Below are positions 28,416-37,520 of a stretch of 64,000 nt of DNA, piece by piece. Source of the stretch: Massilia sp. erpn (lineage in GTDB: Bacteria; Pseudomonadota; Gammaproteobacteria; Burkholderiales; Burkholderiaceae_D); assembly GCF_024400215.1 (NCBI RefSeq), contig NZ_CP053748.1, positions 5,208,001 to 5,272,000 on the forward strand, read 5' to 3'. Position numbers and translations under genes: made by a program. Below the pieces are notes generated by a model, which searched no databases, was not told the origin of the DNA, and saw only the letters and a program-made list of their open reading frames with translations. The stretch's first letter is position 1, and every line of letters starts with the position of its first letter.

Positions 28416-28772
28416 TCAAGCCTGCGGCGGGTAGTGTTGTGCGCTTGGCTCTTGCGCTGCCCACGTTAATAGGGTATCGATTTCGGCCGCCGTCAGCGTC
28501 CAGTCGCCCTCGCCGGCCTGCAGGCCGCGCAGTTGCTGCTCCAGGCGACGCGCCTGCTCGCCCAGCACCTGGAAGCCGAAAGAGCCGGCGGAACCGGCCA
28601 CGGCATGCAGGCTTTCATGCAGCTGGCGCAAATGTTCGGGCGTGGCGCCGTGCTCGCGGCATTGGGCCAGCGCCTGGGCGATCGCCGCCATCCGCTGCGG
28701 CACGCTGGCGGCGAACTTTTCGTTCAGCGCAGCCAGGCGGGCGCGGTAGGCGGGATCGACCGGGGTCGCCAT
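28416..28772 (-). CDS. Stand-alone Hpt (histidine phosphotransfer) protein
   Basis: The 118-residue helical protein passes phosphoryl groups between response regulators. The phospho-accepting His is in LHAVAGSAGSFGF (about residue 55). The usual H-x-x-K-G has Ala in place of Lys, which may lower reactivity. No histidine kinase or response regulator is adjacent. It ends 7 bases before or shares a transcript with upp, which lies directly upstream in the same direction. Confidence 0.85.
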   Translation of the reverse strand: MATPVDPAYRARLAALNEKFAASVPQRMAAIAQALAQCREHGATPEHLRQLHESLHAVAGSAGSFGFQVLGEQARRLEQQLRGLQAGEGDWTLTAAEIDTLLTWAAQEPSAQHYPPQA

Positions 28773-28778
28773 GGGGAT

Positions 28779-29429
28779 TTACTTGGTGCCGAAGATGCGG
28801 TCGCCGGCATCGCCCAGGCCTGGCACGATATAGGCATGGTCGTTCAGGTGGCTGTCCAGCGAAGCGCAGTAGATCTTCACGCCTGGATGCGATTTCTGGA
28901 ACACTTCGATGCCTTCCGGCGCGGCCACCAGGGCCAGGAAGATGATCTGGTCGTCGCCCACGCCACGGTTTTTCAGCACGTCCACGGCATGCACGGCCGA
29001 ATTGCCGGTCGCCACCATCGGGTCGCACAGGATGAAGATACGGTCGACCAGGTCCGGCAGGCGCACCAGGTATTCCACCGGCTGGTGGGTGTCCGGGTCG
29101 CGGAACACGCCGATATGGCCGACGCGGGCCGAGGGCACCAGGTTCAGCAGGCCATCGCTCATGCCGATGCCGGCGCGCAGGATCGGCACCACGGCCAGTT
29201 TCTTGCCCGCGATCACGGGCGCGTCGATGGTCATCAGCGGGGTTTCGATTTCGCGCGTGGTTAGCGGCAGGTCGCGGGTGATTTCATAACCCATCAGCAG
29301 GGTGATCTCTTTCAGCAGCTCGCGGAAGGTGCGCGTGGACGTGGTCTTGTCGCGCATATGGCTGAGCTTGTGCTGGATCAGGGGATGGTCGGTGATAAAC
29401 AGATTGGGGAAACGCGGATCTTGTTTCAT
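28779..29429 (-). CDS. upp: Uracil phosphoribosyltransferase
   Basis: Salvages uracil with PRPP to make UMP. The 216-residue protein has the PRPP-binding loop ([15 protein letters not shown]), the [15 protein letters not shown] block and the C-terminal uracil-binding part ([17 protein letters not shown]). The frame is open 105 codons upstream, but ATG 29429 starts the conserved MKQDPRFPN and gives the normal length. Confidence 0.96.
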   Translation of the reverse strand: MKQDPRFPNLFITDHPLIQHKLSHMRDKTTSTRTFRELLKEITLLMGYEITRDLPLTTREIETPLMTIDAPVIAGKKLAVVPILRAGIGMSDGLLNLVPSARVGHIGVFRDPDTHQPVEYLVRLPDLVDRIFILCDPMVATGNSAVHAVDVLKNRGVGDDQIIFLALVAAPEGIEVFQKSHPGVKIYCASLDSHLNDHAYIVPGLGDAGDRIFGTK

Positions 29430-29544
29430 GATTACTCTTTTTATATTAGGTACATTGGCTTGTATACCCGGCATTATCCCAGCCGGAGCCGCAGCCTGTC
29501 TATGTTTCGGCCGATAAAAAGCCCGCCCCGCCTGGAGCGCCGGC

Positions 29545-31338
29545 TCAAACCTGCAGGGCGCGCGCCAGAATGGCGGCGCAATCGGTATCCGGTGGCAGGC
29601 GGCCATATGCCCCGCCCGGTTCGCGCGCCAGCCGCGAAGCCACGAAGGCCGCGCTGACATAGGCCGGCGCATGGCGCAGCAGCAGGCCGGCCTGCACCGC
29701 CAGCACGATGCGTTCGGCCAGCACGCGCGCGCCGAATTCGGCATCGGCGGCCTTGTTCAGCACCTCGCCTGGCGTGACGGCGGCACCGGCTTCTTCGGCA
29801 CGCTGCCCGCTGGCGCCCGGCTTCCCGCTCGTCCCTGCCGGCCGCACAGCACCAGCCAGCCCGGCCAGCTCCGCCAGCAGCGCCGAACAGAATGCGCCGT
29901 ACACGGCATCGCTCGCGCCGGCCAGACCCAGCTCCGCCGCCAGCGCGATGGCAGCATCGGGCGAACGCGAGAAGGCGCGCAGCACATCCAGGCACATCAC
30001 ATTGCCCGAACCTTCCCAGATCGAATTCACCGGAAATTCGCGGTACAGCCGCGCCAGCGGTCCATCCTCGACATAACCGCCGCCGCCCAGCACCTCCATC
30101 GCCTCGGCGCCAAAGCCCGGGCCGCGCTTGCAGATCCAGTATTTGCCGGCCGGGGTCAGAATGCGCGCCAGCATGGCTTCCGCCGGATCGTCCGGATGGT
30201 CGAAGCAGCGCGCCAGCCGCATGGCGAAGACGGTGGCCGCCTCCGATTCCAGCGCCAGATCGGCCAGCACATTGCGCATCAGCGGCTGCTCGGCCAGCGG
30301 CTTGCCGAAAGCATGGCGCTGACGCGCATGGTGCAGAGCCTGGGTCAGCGCCGCGCGCATGATGCCGGTGCTGCCCAGCACGCAGTCCAGGCGGGTATGG
30401 CTGCCCATTTCCAGGATGGTGGGGATGCCGCGCCCCGGCTTGCCCAGCAGCCAGCCGTAAGCGCCGGTGAACTCCACTTCGGACGAGGCGTTCGAGCGGT
30501 TGCCCAGCTTGTCCTTCAGGCGCTGCACGCGGATCTGGTTATGGCTGCCGTCCGGCAAAAAGCGCGGCAACAGGAAACAGGACAGGCCCGCGCTGCCGCC
30601 ATGCTCGGTCTGCGCCAGCACCAGATGGGCATCGCACTGCGGCGCCGAGAAGAACCATTTATGGCCGACGATGCGGTAGACCTGCGCGCCCTCTTCGCCG
30701 AACACGCGCTCCGCCTCGGCCGCACTCACCGCTTCGGCAAAGCTAGTATTACTACGCACATCGGAGCCGCCCTGCTTCTCCGTCATGCCCATGCCGATCA
30801 GGACGCCGCGCTTGCGCTCCATGGGCAGCGGCCGCGGATCATATTCGCGCGACAGGATCTTGGGCAGCCAGCGCTCAGCCAGCGCGGGCGACTGCTTCAG
30901 CGCCGGCACGCTGGCGTAAGTCATGGTCACCGGGCATTGCGAACCGTTTTCCAGCTGACCAAACAGGATATAGCGCGCCGCGCGCAGCACCTGGCCGCCG
31001 GCCTCCCGCCCATCCCACGGCGAAGCGTGGGCGCCGTACTCGATCAGCATCTTCATCAGCGCATGCCAGGCGGGATGGAATTCGATCTCGTCGATGCGCT
31101 GGCCGTTGCGGTCGAAATTATGCAGCTGGGGAGAATGGCGGTTGGCCTGGCGCGCCAGGTCGAGAATCTCGGCCCGCCCCAGCATCTCGCCGAGCGCGGC
31201 CAGGCCGTCGCTGGCGCCGGCATCGCCCTCGCCCTCGCGCGCCACCGCCTCGCACAAGGCCGGGTCGCAGCGGAACAGGTTCACATTGCCGAACGGCGCA
31301 ACCTGGTTATGGATTTCATGCGTATCAAATGGGTTCAT
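29545..31338 (-). CDS. aidB: AidB-like acyl-CoA dehydrogenase (alkylation response)
   Basis: The 597-residue protein follows E. coli AidB closely through its length: [27 protein letters not shown] at the start, [41 protein letters not shown], and [24 protein letters not shown]. AidB is a FAD protein that binds DNA and protects promoters during alkylation stress; its enzymatic activity is small. It is about 50 residues longer than AidB because of an Ala/Gly-rich insert near residue 520. ATG 31338 matches the AidB start. No ada or alkB gene is near. Confidence 0.93.
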   Translation of the reverse strand: MNPFDTHEIHNQVAPFGNVNLFRCDPALCEAVAREGEGDAGASDGLAALGEMLGRAEILDLARQANRHSPQLHNFDRNGQRIDEIEFHPAWHALMKMLIEYGAHASPWDGREAGGQVLRAARYILFGQLENGSQCPVTMTYASVPALKQSPALAERWLPKILSREYDPRPLPMERKRGVLIGMGMTEKQGGSDVRSNTSFAEAVSAAEAERVFGEEGAQVYRIVGHKWFFSAPQCDAHLVLAQTEHGGSAGLSCFLLPRFLPDGSHNQIRVQRLKDKLGNRSNASSEVEFTGAYGWLLGKPGRGIPTILEMGSHTRLDCVLGSTGIMRAALTQALHHARQRHAFGKPLAEQPLMRNVLADLALESEAATVFAMRLARCFDHPDDPAEAMLARILTPAGKYWICKRGPGFGAEAMEVLGGGGYVEDGPLARLYREFPVNSIWEGSGNVMCLDVLRAFSRSPDAAIALAAELGLAGASDAVYGAFCSALLAELAGLAGAVRPAGTSGKPGASGQRAEEAGAAVTPGEVLNKAADAEFGARVLAERIVLAVQAGLLLRHAPAYVSAAFVASRLAREPGGAYGRLPPDTDCAAILARALQV

Positions 31339-31614
31339 CGCGCGGTCTCCAAGGCTGAGGTCCAGACTAGCGCAAAGCAAGGGAAGCGGCAAGCGCGCGC
31401 ACCAGTCTGCAAGCGGCCTGACGGGCCGGATAAACTGCCCAACAAAACATCAGCACAGAACGTTTTGCAGGAATAAAATACTGTTTTAAGCTTCTCAATA
31501 AGAAAAATAAGGAAAAGCAGCAAGGATATTGCTTTTTTTCATGTAATTTAACTCCCATCAGTGATACATTTCGTTCTGGTTTTGCAAGTTCCACAGGCCA
31601 TGACGCATTAATAA
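31339..31614. other. Intergenic region between divergent aidB and the GGDEF-EAL gene
   Basis: 276 bases with a sharp drop in GC from about 31460. It probably holds the promoters of both genes. A small GCAA/TTGC hairpin followed by seven T at 31526-31543 could be a weak terminator or an attenuator-like structure. I see no gene. Confidence 0.4.
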
Positions 31615-33399
31615 ATGGCATGTGAACAAAGTGATATGCAGAAATTGAAAGATCAGACCGAAACAATGCTCTCCAGCCCAGCCAGCGTTCCCGAACGCGA
31701 ACATCGGAATGAGATCGACCGGCTTTTGGAAGAAGCCGGCGATATCGTATTCCGCACCACCCTGCTGGGTCAGATCCTGTTCGCCAGCCAGCGCAGCGTC
31801 AAGCTGCTGGCCGCGCCGCGCGAATTCGAAGGCCAGATGCTGGCCGGCGTGGTGGCCGACAGCGACCAGCCGGTACTGAAAACGGCGCTGGCCGGCGTGG
31901 TGCAGGCCCAGGCCGCGAGCAAGGTCGAACTGCGTTTGCGCACGCCCGATCTGGACACCTGGTTCGAGCTGCGCGTCTCCCTCTACCGCAATGCCGACGG
32001 CGCGCAAGAGCTGCTGCTGGTGGGCCGCGATATGACGACCCAGCATGCGACCGAGGAAAGACTGCGCCATATGGCGACCCACGATGCGCTGACCGAGCTG
32101 CCCAACCGGCTGCTGCTGTCGGACCGCATCCGCATGGTGATCGCCCATGCGCGCCGTTCCGGCCAGGGCTTCGCGGTGGCGACCATTGGCCTGGACAGCT
32201 TCAAGAAAGTCAACGATGGCCTGGGCCATCCGGTGGGCGACGCCGTGCTGCGCGAAGCAGCCGCGCGCCTGCGCAAGACCCTGCGCGACAGCGATACCCT
32301 GGCCCGCGTCGGCGGCGATGAATTCGTCGCCGTGCTGCCCGGCACCGCCAGCGAGGCGCAGATCAAGCTGGTCACGGGCCGCCTGCTGGCGACCCTGCAG
32401 TCGCCCTTCGAAGTCGAAGGCCATACGATTTATGTCGGCGCCTCGGTCGGCGTCTCGGTCTACCCCCAGCACGCGGAAGACGAAGTGCGCCTGGTAGCCA
32501 ATGCTGATGCCGCCATGTCGCGCGCCAAGGAAACCGGCAAGGCGCGCTGCGTGGTCTACAGCCCGCGCCACAGCGGCCCGCCGGAACACGATATCTCGCT
32601 GGAAGCGGCCATGTTCCAGGCCGTGCGCGAGGGTGAATTCATGCTGTATTACCAGCCCATCGTCAACGCCGTCACGCGCGATATCGAGGGCTTCGAAACC
32701 CTGATGCGCTGGAAGCATCCGACCCTGGGCATGGTGCCGCCGGCGCGTTTCGTGCCAATTGCCGAAACCAATGGCCTGATTAATCTGCTGGGCGCCTGGG
32801 CTTTAAAATCGGCCTGCGTCCAGCTTAAACAATTTCAGGAAGTGGCAAGGCGGCCGCTATATATCTCTGTTAATATCAGCCCCCGGCAATTCCGCAACGA
32901 TAAATTCCTGGATGTGCTCGACGATGCGATTACATTCTCCGGCCTCGCTGGTGAACAATTGGTTTTAGAAATTACTGAAGGTACGCTGATGATCGATCCG
33001 GTGCACGCCGAATCCATTCTCAGCAAAATGGCCGAGCGCAAGGCGCGCATCGCCATCGACGACTTTGGCACCGGCTACTCTTCGCTGGCTTATCTGAAGC
33101 GTTTCCCCATCTCCGTGCTGAAAATCGACCGCGCCTTCATCCGCGACCTGCCCGGCTCGGAAAAGGATGGCGCCATCTGCAACGCCGTGCTGGACCTGGC
33201 CAAGCACTTGAATCTGTCGGTGGTGGCAGAAGGCGTGGAGACCGACGAGCAGCTGCGCTATGTGCAGGAACGCGGCTGCCACTATATCCAGGGCTACCTG
33301 ACCGGCAAACCGATGGCCGCCAATGTGGCGCTGGCCGCGCTGAAAGAGCGCACCTACGCCAATCTGCGTCCGGAAGAACAGCGCCAGGTGCAGCAATGA
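31615..33399 (+). CDS. PAS-GGDEF-EAL protein (c-di-GMP turnover)
   Basis: The 594-residue soluble protein has an N-terminal PAS-like domain (about 40-145). A GGDEF domain follows (about 150-315) with an intact RVGGDEFVAVL, then an EAL domain (about 330-580). The EAL signature itself reads ETL (EGFETLMRW). The other metal and catalytic parts are present: VNISPRQF, EITEGTL, IDDFGTGYSSL, LKIDRAF and VVAEGVET. It could make or degrade c-di-GMP or use one domain as a sensor. The next gene overlaps by 4 bases, so both are probably one signalling unit. Confidence 0.92.
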   Translation: MACEQSDMQKLKDQTETMLSSPASVPEREHRNEIDRLLEEAGDIVFRTTLLGQILFASQRSVKLLAAPREFEGQMLAGVVADSDQPVLKTALAGVVQAQAASKVELRLRTPDLDTWFELRVSLYRNADGAQELLLVGRDMTTQHATEERLRHMATHDALTELPNRLLLSDRIRMVIAHARRSGQGFAVATIGLDSFKKVNDGLGHPVGDAVLREAAARLRKTLRDSDTLARVGGDEFVAVLPGTASEAQIKLVTGRLLATLQSPFEVEGHTIYVGASVGVSVYPQHAEDEVRLVANADAAMSRAKETGKARCVVYSPRHSGPPEHDISLEAAMFQAVREGEFMLYYQPIVNAVTRDIEGFETLMRWKHPTLGMVPPARFVPIAETNGLINLLGAWALKSACVQLKQFQEVARRPLYISVNISPRQFRNDKFLDVLDDAITFSGLAGEQLVLEITEGTLMIDPVHAESILSKMAERKARIAIDDFGTGYSSLAYLKRFPISVLKIDRAFIRDLPGSEKDGAICNAVLDLAKHLNLSVVAEGVETDEQLRYVQERGCHYIQGYLTGKPMAANVALAALKERTYANLRPEEQRQVQQ

Positions 33400-34889
33400 A
33401 CGGACAATTCATCCCCAGCACCAAGCTGGGTGAAAAGACCCTGAACAAGCTGTGGGAATGCACCCGCCTGCAGGGCGATATGCCGGGCTTCGCCAAGGCC
33501 ATCACCGCCATCCTGGGCGCCATGCGCGGTGAGGACGACCAGGAATTCAGCATGACCGGCACCGTGCTGTCCGATCCGGTATTGACGCAGAAAGTGCTGC
33601 GCCTGGCGAACAGCAGCATGTATTCCGCCTTCGGCCAGCACGTCAACACCATCACCAAGGCCGTGCTGGTGCTCGGTACCGAAGCGATCGGCCACCTGGC
33701 TCTGGGCTTGAAGCTGATCGAAGAGCTGTCGAACGCCTCGCCCGGTTCCGGCATCGCCCATATCGAGATGGAAAAAGCGGTATTGGCCGGCATGGTGGCG
33801 CGCGAAGTGGCCGGCAGCGCCGATCCGCGTTCGGCGGAAGAAGCCGTGGTCTGCTCCATGCTGCAAACCCTGGGCCGCATGATGCTGACCTTCTATATGC
33901 CGGAGCGCTGGACCGAGCTGCAGGAACGCGCTGGCGAAGGCCGGGAAGGCGATGCCGCACAGGAGCTGCTGGGGCTGAGCATCGAGGAAATCGGCCGCGC
34001 CACGGCCATCCACTGGGGCTTGCCGAAAAATTTGATCGCCGGCATGCGCAATGTCGGCCCGATCGATCCCGACGCCGGCATCGGCCATCAGGACTGGATC
34101 GCGGGCATCTCCACCATGTCGCGCCTGTGCGCCGAATCGCTGTGGCACGACAACGAGGCCGGCGCCGCCGAAGTGCAGCGTCTGACCGAGGACTATGCCG
34201 GCATGCTGGGCGTTTCGCCGCAACAGCTGCAAACGGCCATCGAGCAGGCCAAGGTGGTGGCGGCGGCCGATCTGTCGATCGCGCCCCTGTCCAAGCCCGC
34301 CGAGCGGCGCGCCAAGGCGCTGGCCCGCACGCGTCAGCGCCAGGAGGGCAATAAGATCCTGCTCAGCGGCCTGGCCGATATGCGCGACGTGGTCGATAGC
34401 GCCAGCCCGGGGCAGATGGTCTCGATCGCGTTGGAAACCGTGTTCCAGGGCCTGGACTTCTCGCGCGCCGTCGCCTTCGTGCACAACCGCCGCGAAAGCC
34501 GCTATGCCGCCCGCATGTGCTTCGGCGAAGGCATGAAGGAAAAACTGGGCCAGATGGTGTTCGACGACGCCTACGAACCGAACGTCTTCCATGCGGCGCT
34601 GACCAGCGACCGCGTGATCTTCATCGAGAATGCGCGCGATCCGAAGTTCGCAGCCAAGCTGCCTGCGTGGTGGAAAGGCACGCTGTCCGAGGCGCGCAGC
34701 TTCATCGTGCTGCCGCTGTCGGCGCACGGCCATCCGGCAGGCTTCATCTATGGCGACTGGGACGAGTCTTTCCCGCCGATCGAATTGAGCCAGACCGAAT
34801 TCAGCCTGCTGAACGATATGCGCGCCCTGGTCGCCAAGGCGGTCGAGCACCGCCAGCAGCTGGAAACAGCCAGCAACCGCGTGGCCTGA
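33396..34889 (+). CDS. HDOD-GAF signalling protein
   Basis: The 497-residue protein has an N-terminal HDOD domain (about 18-210; SDPVLTQKVLRLANSSMYSAFGQHVNTITKAVLVLG) and a C-terminal GAF-like domain (about 320-480). HDOD proteins lack nuclease activity as a rule and act as scaffolds in stress, motility or c-di-GMP signalling. The start overlaps the stop of the PAS-GGDEF-EAL gene (ATGA), which implies coupled translation. Its TGA is directly back-to-back with the TGA of the convergent MFS gene (TGATCA). Confidence 0.88.
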   Translation: MNGQFIPSTKLGEKTLNKLWECTRLQGDMPGFAKAITAILGAMRGEDDQEFSMTGTVLSDPVLTQKVLRLANSSMYSAFGQHVNTITKAVLVLGTEAIGHLALGLKLIEELSNASPGSGIAHIEMEKAVLAGMVAREVAGSADPRSAEEAVVCSMLQTLGRMMLTFYMPERWTELQERAGEGREGDAAQELLGLSIEEIGRATAIHWGLPKNLIAGMRNVGPIDPDAGIGHQDWIAGISTMSRLCAESLWHDNEAGAAEVQRLTEDYAGMLGVSPQQLQTAIEQAKVVAAADLSIAPLSKPAERRAKALARTRQRQEGNKILLSGLADMRDVVDSASPGQMVSIALETVFQGLDFSRAVAFVHNRRESRYAARMCFGEGMKEKLGQMVFDDAYEPNVFHAALTSDRVIFIENARDPKFAAKLPAWWKGTLSEARSFIVLPLSAHGHPAGFIYGDWDESFPPIELSQTEFSLLNDMRALVAKAVEHRQQLETASNRVA

Positions 34890-36065
34890 TCAGGCCGCGC
34901 CCGCGGCCTTGCTCCCAGCCTGGCTGCACGCCTGCCAGCGGAAGGACAGCGTGGCGGCGCCCAGCGACAGCGCCGCCAGTCCCGACGCCACATAGTAGAC
35001 CGATTCCGCTCCCATCTTCTCCCAGCACTGCGACAGGAACAGGCCGCCCAGCGTGCCGCCCACGCCATAGGAAATACTGATATAGAGGGCTTGGCCGCGT
35101 GCCTGCAAGGGGCCGGCGAACCAGCGCTGCATGGTCATCACGGATGAGGAATGATGCAGGGCGAAAGTGGCCGCATGCAGCAGTTGGGCCGCCAGCAGCA
35201 GCGCCAGCGAGGTTGCGCCGGCGCCGATCATGGCGAAGCGCAGCACGGCCACCGCCAGCGTCAGATACAGCATGCGCCGCGCGCCCCAGCGCTTGAACAG
35301 CGGCGCCTGGAAATAGAACAGCAGCACCTCGGCCACCACGCCCAGCGACCACATGGCGCCGATCATCGCCTTGCTATACCCTGCCCGCTCCAGATACAGG
35401 GAGTAGAAGGTGTAGAGCGAGGTATGGGCCGCCACCATCAGGGCGGTGGAGAGGAAGAAGGCCAGCACCTCGCGCCGGCGCAGCACGCTGAGCAAGGCTG
35501 GCGGCGCTTCCCGGTGCGGCGGGCGCGGCACATCCTTCAGGCGGAAAGCGGCGCCGAAGACGCACAGCAGCAGGCCGCCCGCCACCCAGGGCAAGACATT
35601 GGTACCGTAGGCATCGAGCGCGAAAGCCGCGCCCATCGAGGAGATGATGAAGCCGATCGAACCCCACAGCCGGATGCGTCCATAGTTGCTCAAGTCGCCG
35701 CGCATCTCGGACAGCATCAGCGCCTCGCAGATCGGCCCCTGCGCGCTGGTGAAGAGATTCAGCAGCACCATGGCGATAAAGAAGTGGACGAAGCTGAAGC
35801 CGAAGAAGAAACCAGAGAACGCCGTCAGCGCGGCGGCGCCGGTCAGGCGCAGCACCAGCACGCGGCGTTCGGAATGGTCGGCCACATAGCCCCAGACATT
35901 CGGCCCGAAAATGCGCAGCACCTGGATCAGCGACATCAGCACGCCGATCTGCGCCACCGTCATGCCCTTGCCGGCGAAGAACAGGCTGGCGTAGGTGGAG
36001 AACGTGCCGGCGTGGGCGTAATAGCAGAACAGGAAGAGCGCGAAACTGACGGACTGGCTAGGCAT
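34890..36065 (-). CDS. MFS transporter, PPP/HcaT-like
   Basis: The 391-residue protein has about 12 transmembrane helices and matches the MFS_1-like group that includes the putative 3-phenylpropionate transporter HcaT. Visible blocks are ALFLFCYYAHAGTFSTYASLF at the start, SLIQVLRIFGPNVWGYVADH near the first cytoplasmic loop, and SNYGRIRLWGSIGFI in helix 5. The substrate is unknown. It is separated from aroC by a terminator. Confidence 0.87.
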   Translation of the reverse strand: MPSQSVSFALFLFCYYAHAGTFSTYASLFFAGKGMTVAQIGVLMSLIQVLRIFGPNVWGYVADHSERRVLVLRLTGAAALTAFSGFFFGFSFVHFFIAMVLLNLFTSAQGPICEALMLSEMRGDLSNYGRIRLWGSIGFIISSMGAAFALDAYGTNVLPWVAGGLLLCVFGAAFRLKDVPRPPHREAPPALLSVLRRREVLAFFLSTALMVAAHTSLYTFYSLYLERAGYSKAMIGAMWSLGVVAEVLLFYFQAPLFKRWGARRMLYLTLAVAVLRFAMIGAGATSLALLLAAQLLHAATFALHHSSSVMTMQRWFAGPLQARGQALYISISYGVGGTLGGLFLSQCWEKMGAESVYYVASGLAALSLGAATLSFRWQACSQAGSKAAGAA

Positions 36066-36087
36066 GGCGGAGCGCCTTGCGGCGCAG

Positions 36088-36115
36088 TAAAAAACGAAGG
36101 CCGCACAAGGCGGCC
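36088..36115 (-). terminator. aroC: Rho-independent terminator of aroC
   Basis: On the minus strand, GGCCGC-CTTGT-GCGGCC is followed by TTCGTTTTTT. It is about 25 bases beyond the aroC stop, and it separates aroC from the MFS gene that follows in the same direction. Confidence 0.8.
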
Positions 36116-36139
36116 ATGAAACAGGCGGGCCTGAAGCGC

Positions 36140-37243
36140 TTACTTATGCTTCGAGATGTCCGGCGTGGCCACGCGCACGTCGCCGCACTGGGCGCGGTGC
36201 ATCAGGGCGTGGTCCATCAGCACCAGGGCCAGCATAGCTTCGGCAATCGGCGTGGCGCGGATGCCGACGCAGGGATCGTGGCGGCCGAAGGTTTCCACCA
36301 TCACCGGATTGCCGTCCTTGTCGATGGAGCGGCGCGGCGTGCGGATCGAGGACGTGGGCTTGATGGCGATCGAGGCGGTGATGTCCTGGCCGGTCGAAAT
36401 GCCGCCCAATACGCCACCGGCGTTATTGCCGACAAAGCCTTGCGGCGTCAGCTCGTCGCCATGCTCGGAGCCTTTCTGCGCGATGCAGCGGAAGCCGGCG
36501 CCGATCTCCACGCCCTTGACGGCATTGATGCCCATCATGGCATAAGCGATGTCGGCGTCCAACTTGTCGTAAATCGGCTGGCCCAGGCCCACCGGCACGT
36601 TCTGCGCCACCACCTCGATGCGCGCGCCGATGGAATCGCCATCGCGGCGCAGCTGGTCCATGGCCTCTTCCATGCGCGCGATCAGGGCCGCGTCGCCGGT
36701 GGCGGCGAAGAAGGGGTTATTGGCCACATGTTCCCAGCTCTGGAAAGGAATCTCGATATCGCCCAATTGGCTCATGCAGCCCATGAAGACAGTACCGTAC
36801 TGCTGCTTGAGCCACTTCTTGGCAATGGCCGCCGCGCCCACCACCGGCGCCGTCAGGCGCGCCGAGGAACGGCCGCCGCCGCGCGGATCGCGCACGCCGT
36901 ATTTGTGCCAATAGGCATAGTCGGCGTGGCCGGGGCGGAAACTGTCGACGATATTGCCGTAATCCTTGCTGCGCTGGTCCTGGTTGCGGATCATCAGCGC
37001 AATCGGGGTGCCGGTGGTCACGCCCTGGTAGACGCCGGACAGGATCTCCACCGTATCCGGTTCCTGGCGCTGGGTGACGTGGCGCGAGGTGCCGGGCTTG
37101 CGGCGGTCCAGCTCGGGCTGGATATCGGCCTCGGACAATTCCAGCCCCGGTGGGCAGCCATCGATCACGCAGCCAATCGCCGGGCCGTGGGATTCGCCAA
37201 AAGTGCTAACGGAAAAGAGTTTGCCAAAAGAGTTGCCGGACAT
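36140..37243 (-). CDS. aroC: Chorismate synthase
   Basis: Makes chorismate from 5-enolpyruvylshikimate-3-phosphate with reduced FMN, the last common step of aromatic biosynthesis. The 367-residue protein carries all three family signatures: [18 protein letters not shown] at the start, the central [14 protein letters not shown] with [14 protein letters not shown], and [10 protein letters not shown] near the C terminus. The frame is open 31 codons upstream; the chosen ATG begins [20 protein letters not shown] and gives the normal length. Confidence 0.97.
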   Translation of the reverse strand: MSGNSFGKLFSVSTFGESHGPAIGCVIDGCPPGLELSEADIQPELDRRKPGTSRHVTQRQEPDTVEILSGVYQGVTTGTPIALMIRNQDQRSKDYGNIVDSFRPGHADYAYWHKYGVRDPRGGGRSSARLTAPVVGAAAIAKKWLKQQYGTVFMGCMSQLGDIEIPFQSWEHVANNPFFAATGDAALIARMEEAMDQLRRDGDSIGARIEVVAQNVPVGLGQPIYDKLDADIAYAMMGINAVKGVEIGAGFRCIAQKGSEHGDELTPQGFVGNNAGGVLGGISTGQDITASIAIKPTSSIRTPRRSIDKDGNPVMVETFGRHDPCVGIRATPIAEAMLALVLMDHALMHRAQCGDVRVATPDISKHK

Positions 37244-37520
37244 AATTTTCTTATCGTGGGTGGGCGGGAAAACAATCCATTCTACCAGCCCCGCGCCCAC
37301 CTGCCCTCCTCCCAGTACCAAGTACAAATTCCGCATGGAAACAGCGCCCCATATATGTAAAATTTCTTATAAGAATTACACTGTTTTGCAGTACAATTCC
37401 TTCTAAACTTGCACTTGGGGAGTCGGCGGTGTTGGGAAAGCGATGAATTAATCGTTCTCTTTAACAATTCGCTATATACTTAAACACAGAAACGCCCGTG
37501 CAATCCTGGAGAAGCCACAC

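Noticed and set aside
31526..31543. Small hairpin followed by seven T upstream of the PAS-GGDEF-EAL gene
   Set aside because: The stem is only 4 bp and lies in the leader of the gene, not after one; too weak to call a terminator.
33354..34850. 498-codon open frame opposite the HDOD gene
   Set aside because: The HDOD-GAF protein on the + strand has clear domains; this frame has none.
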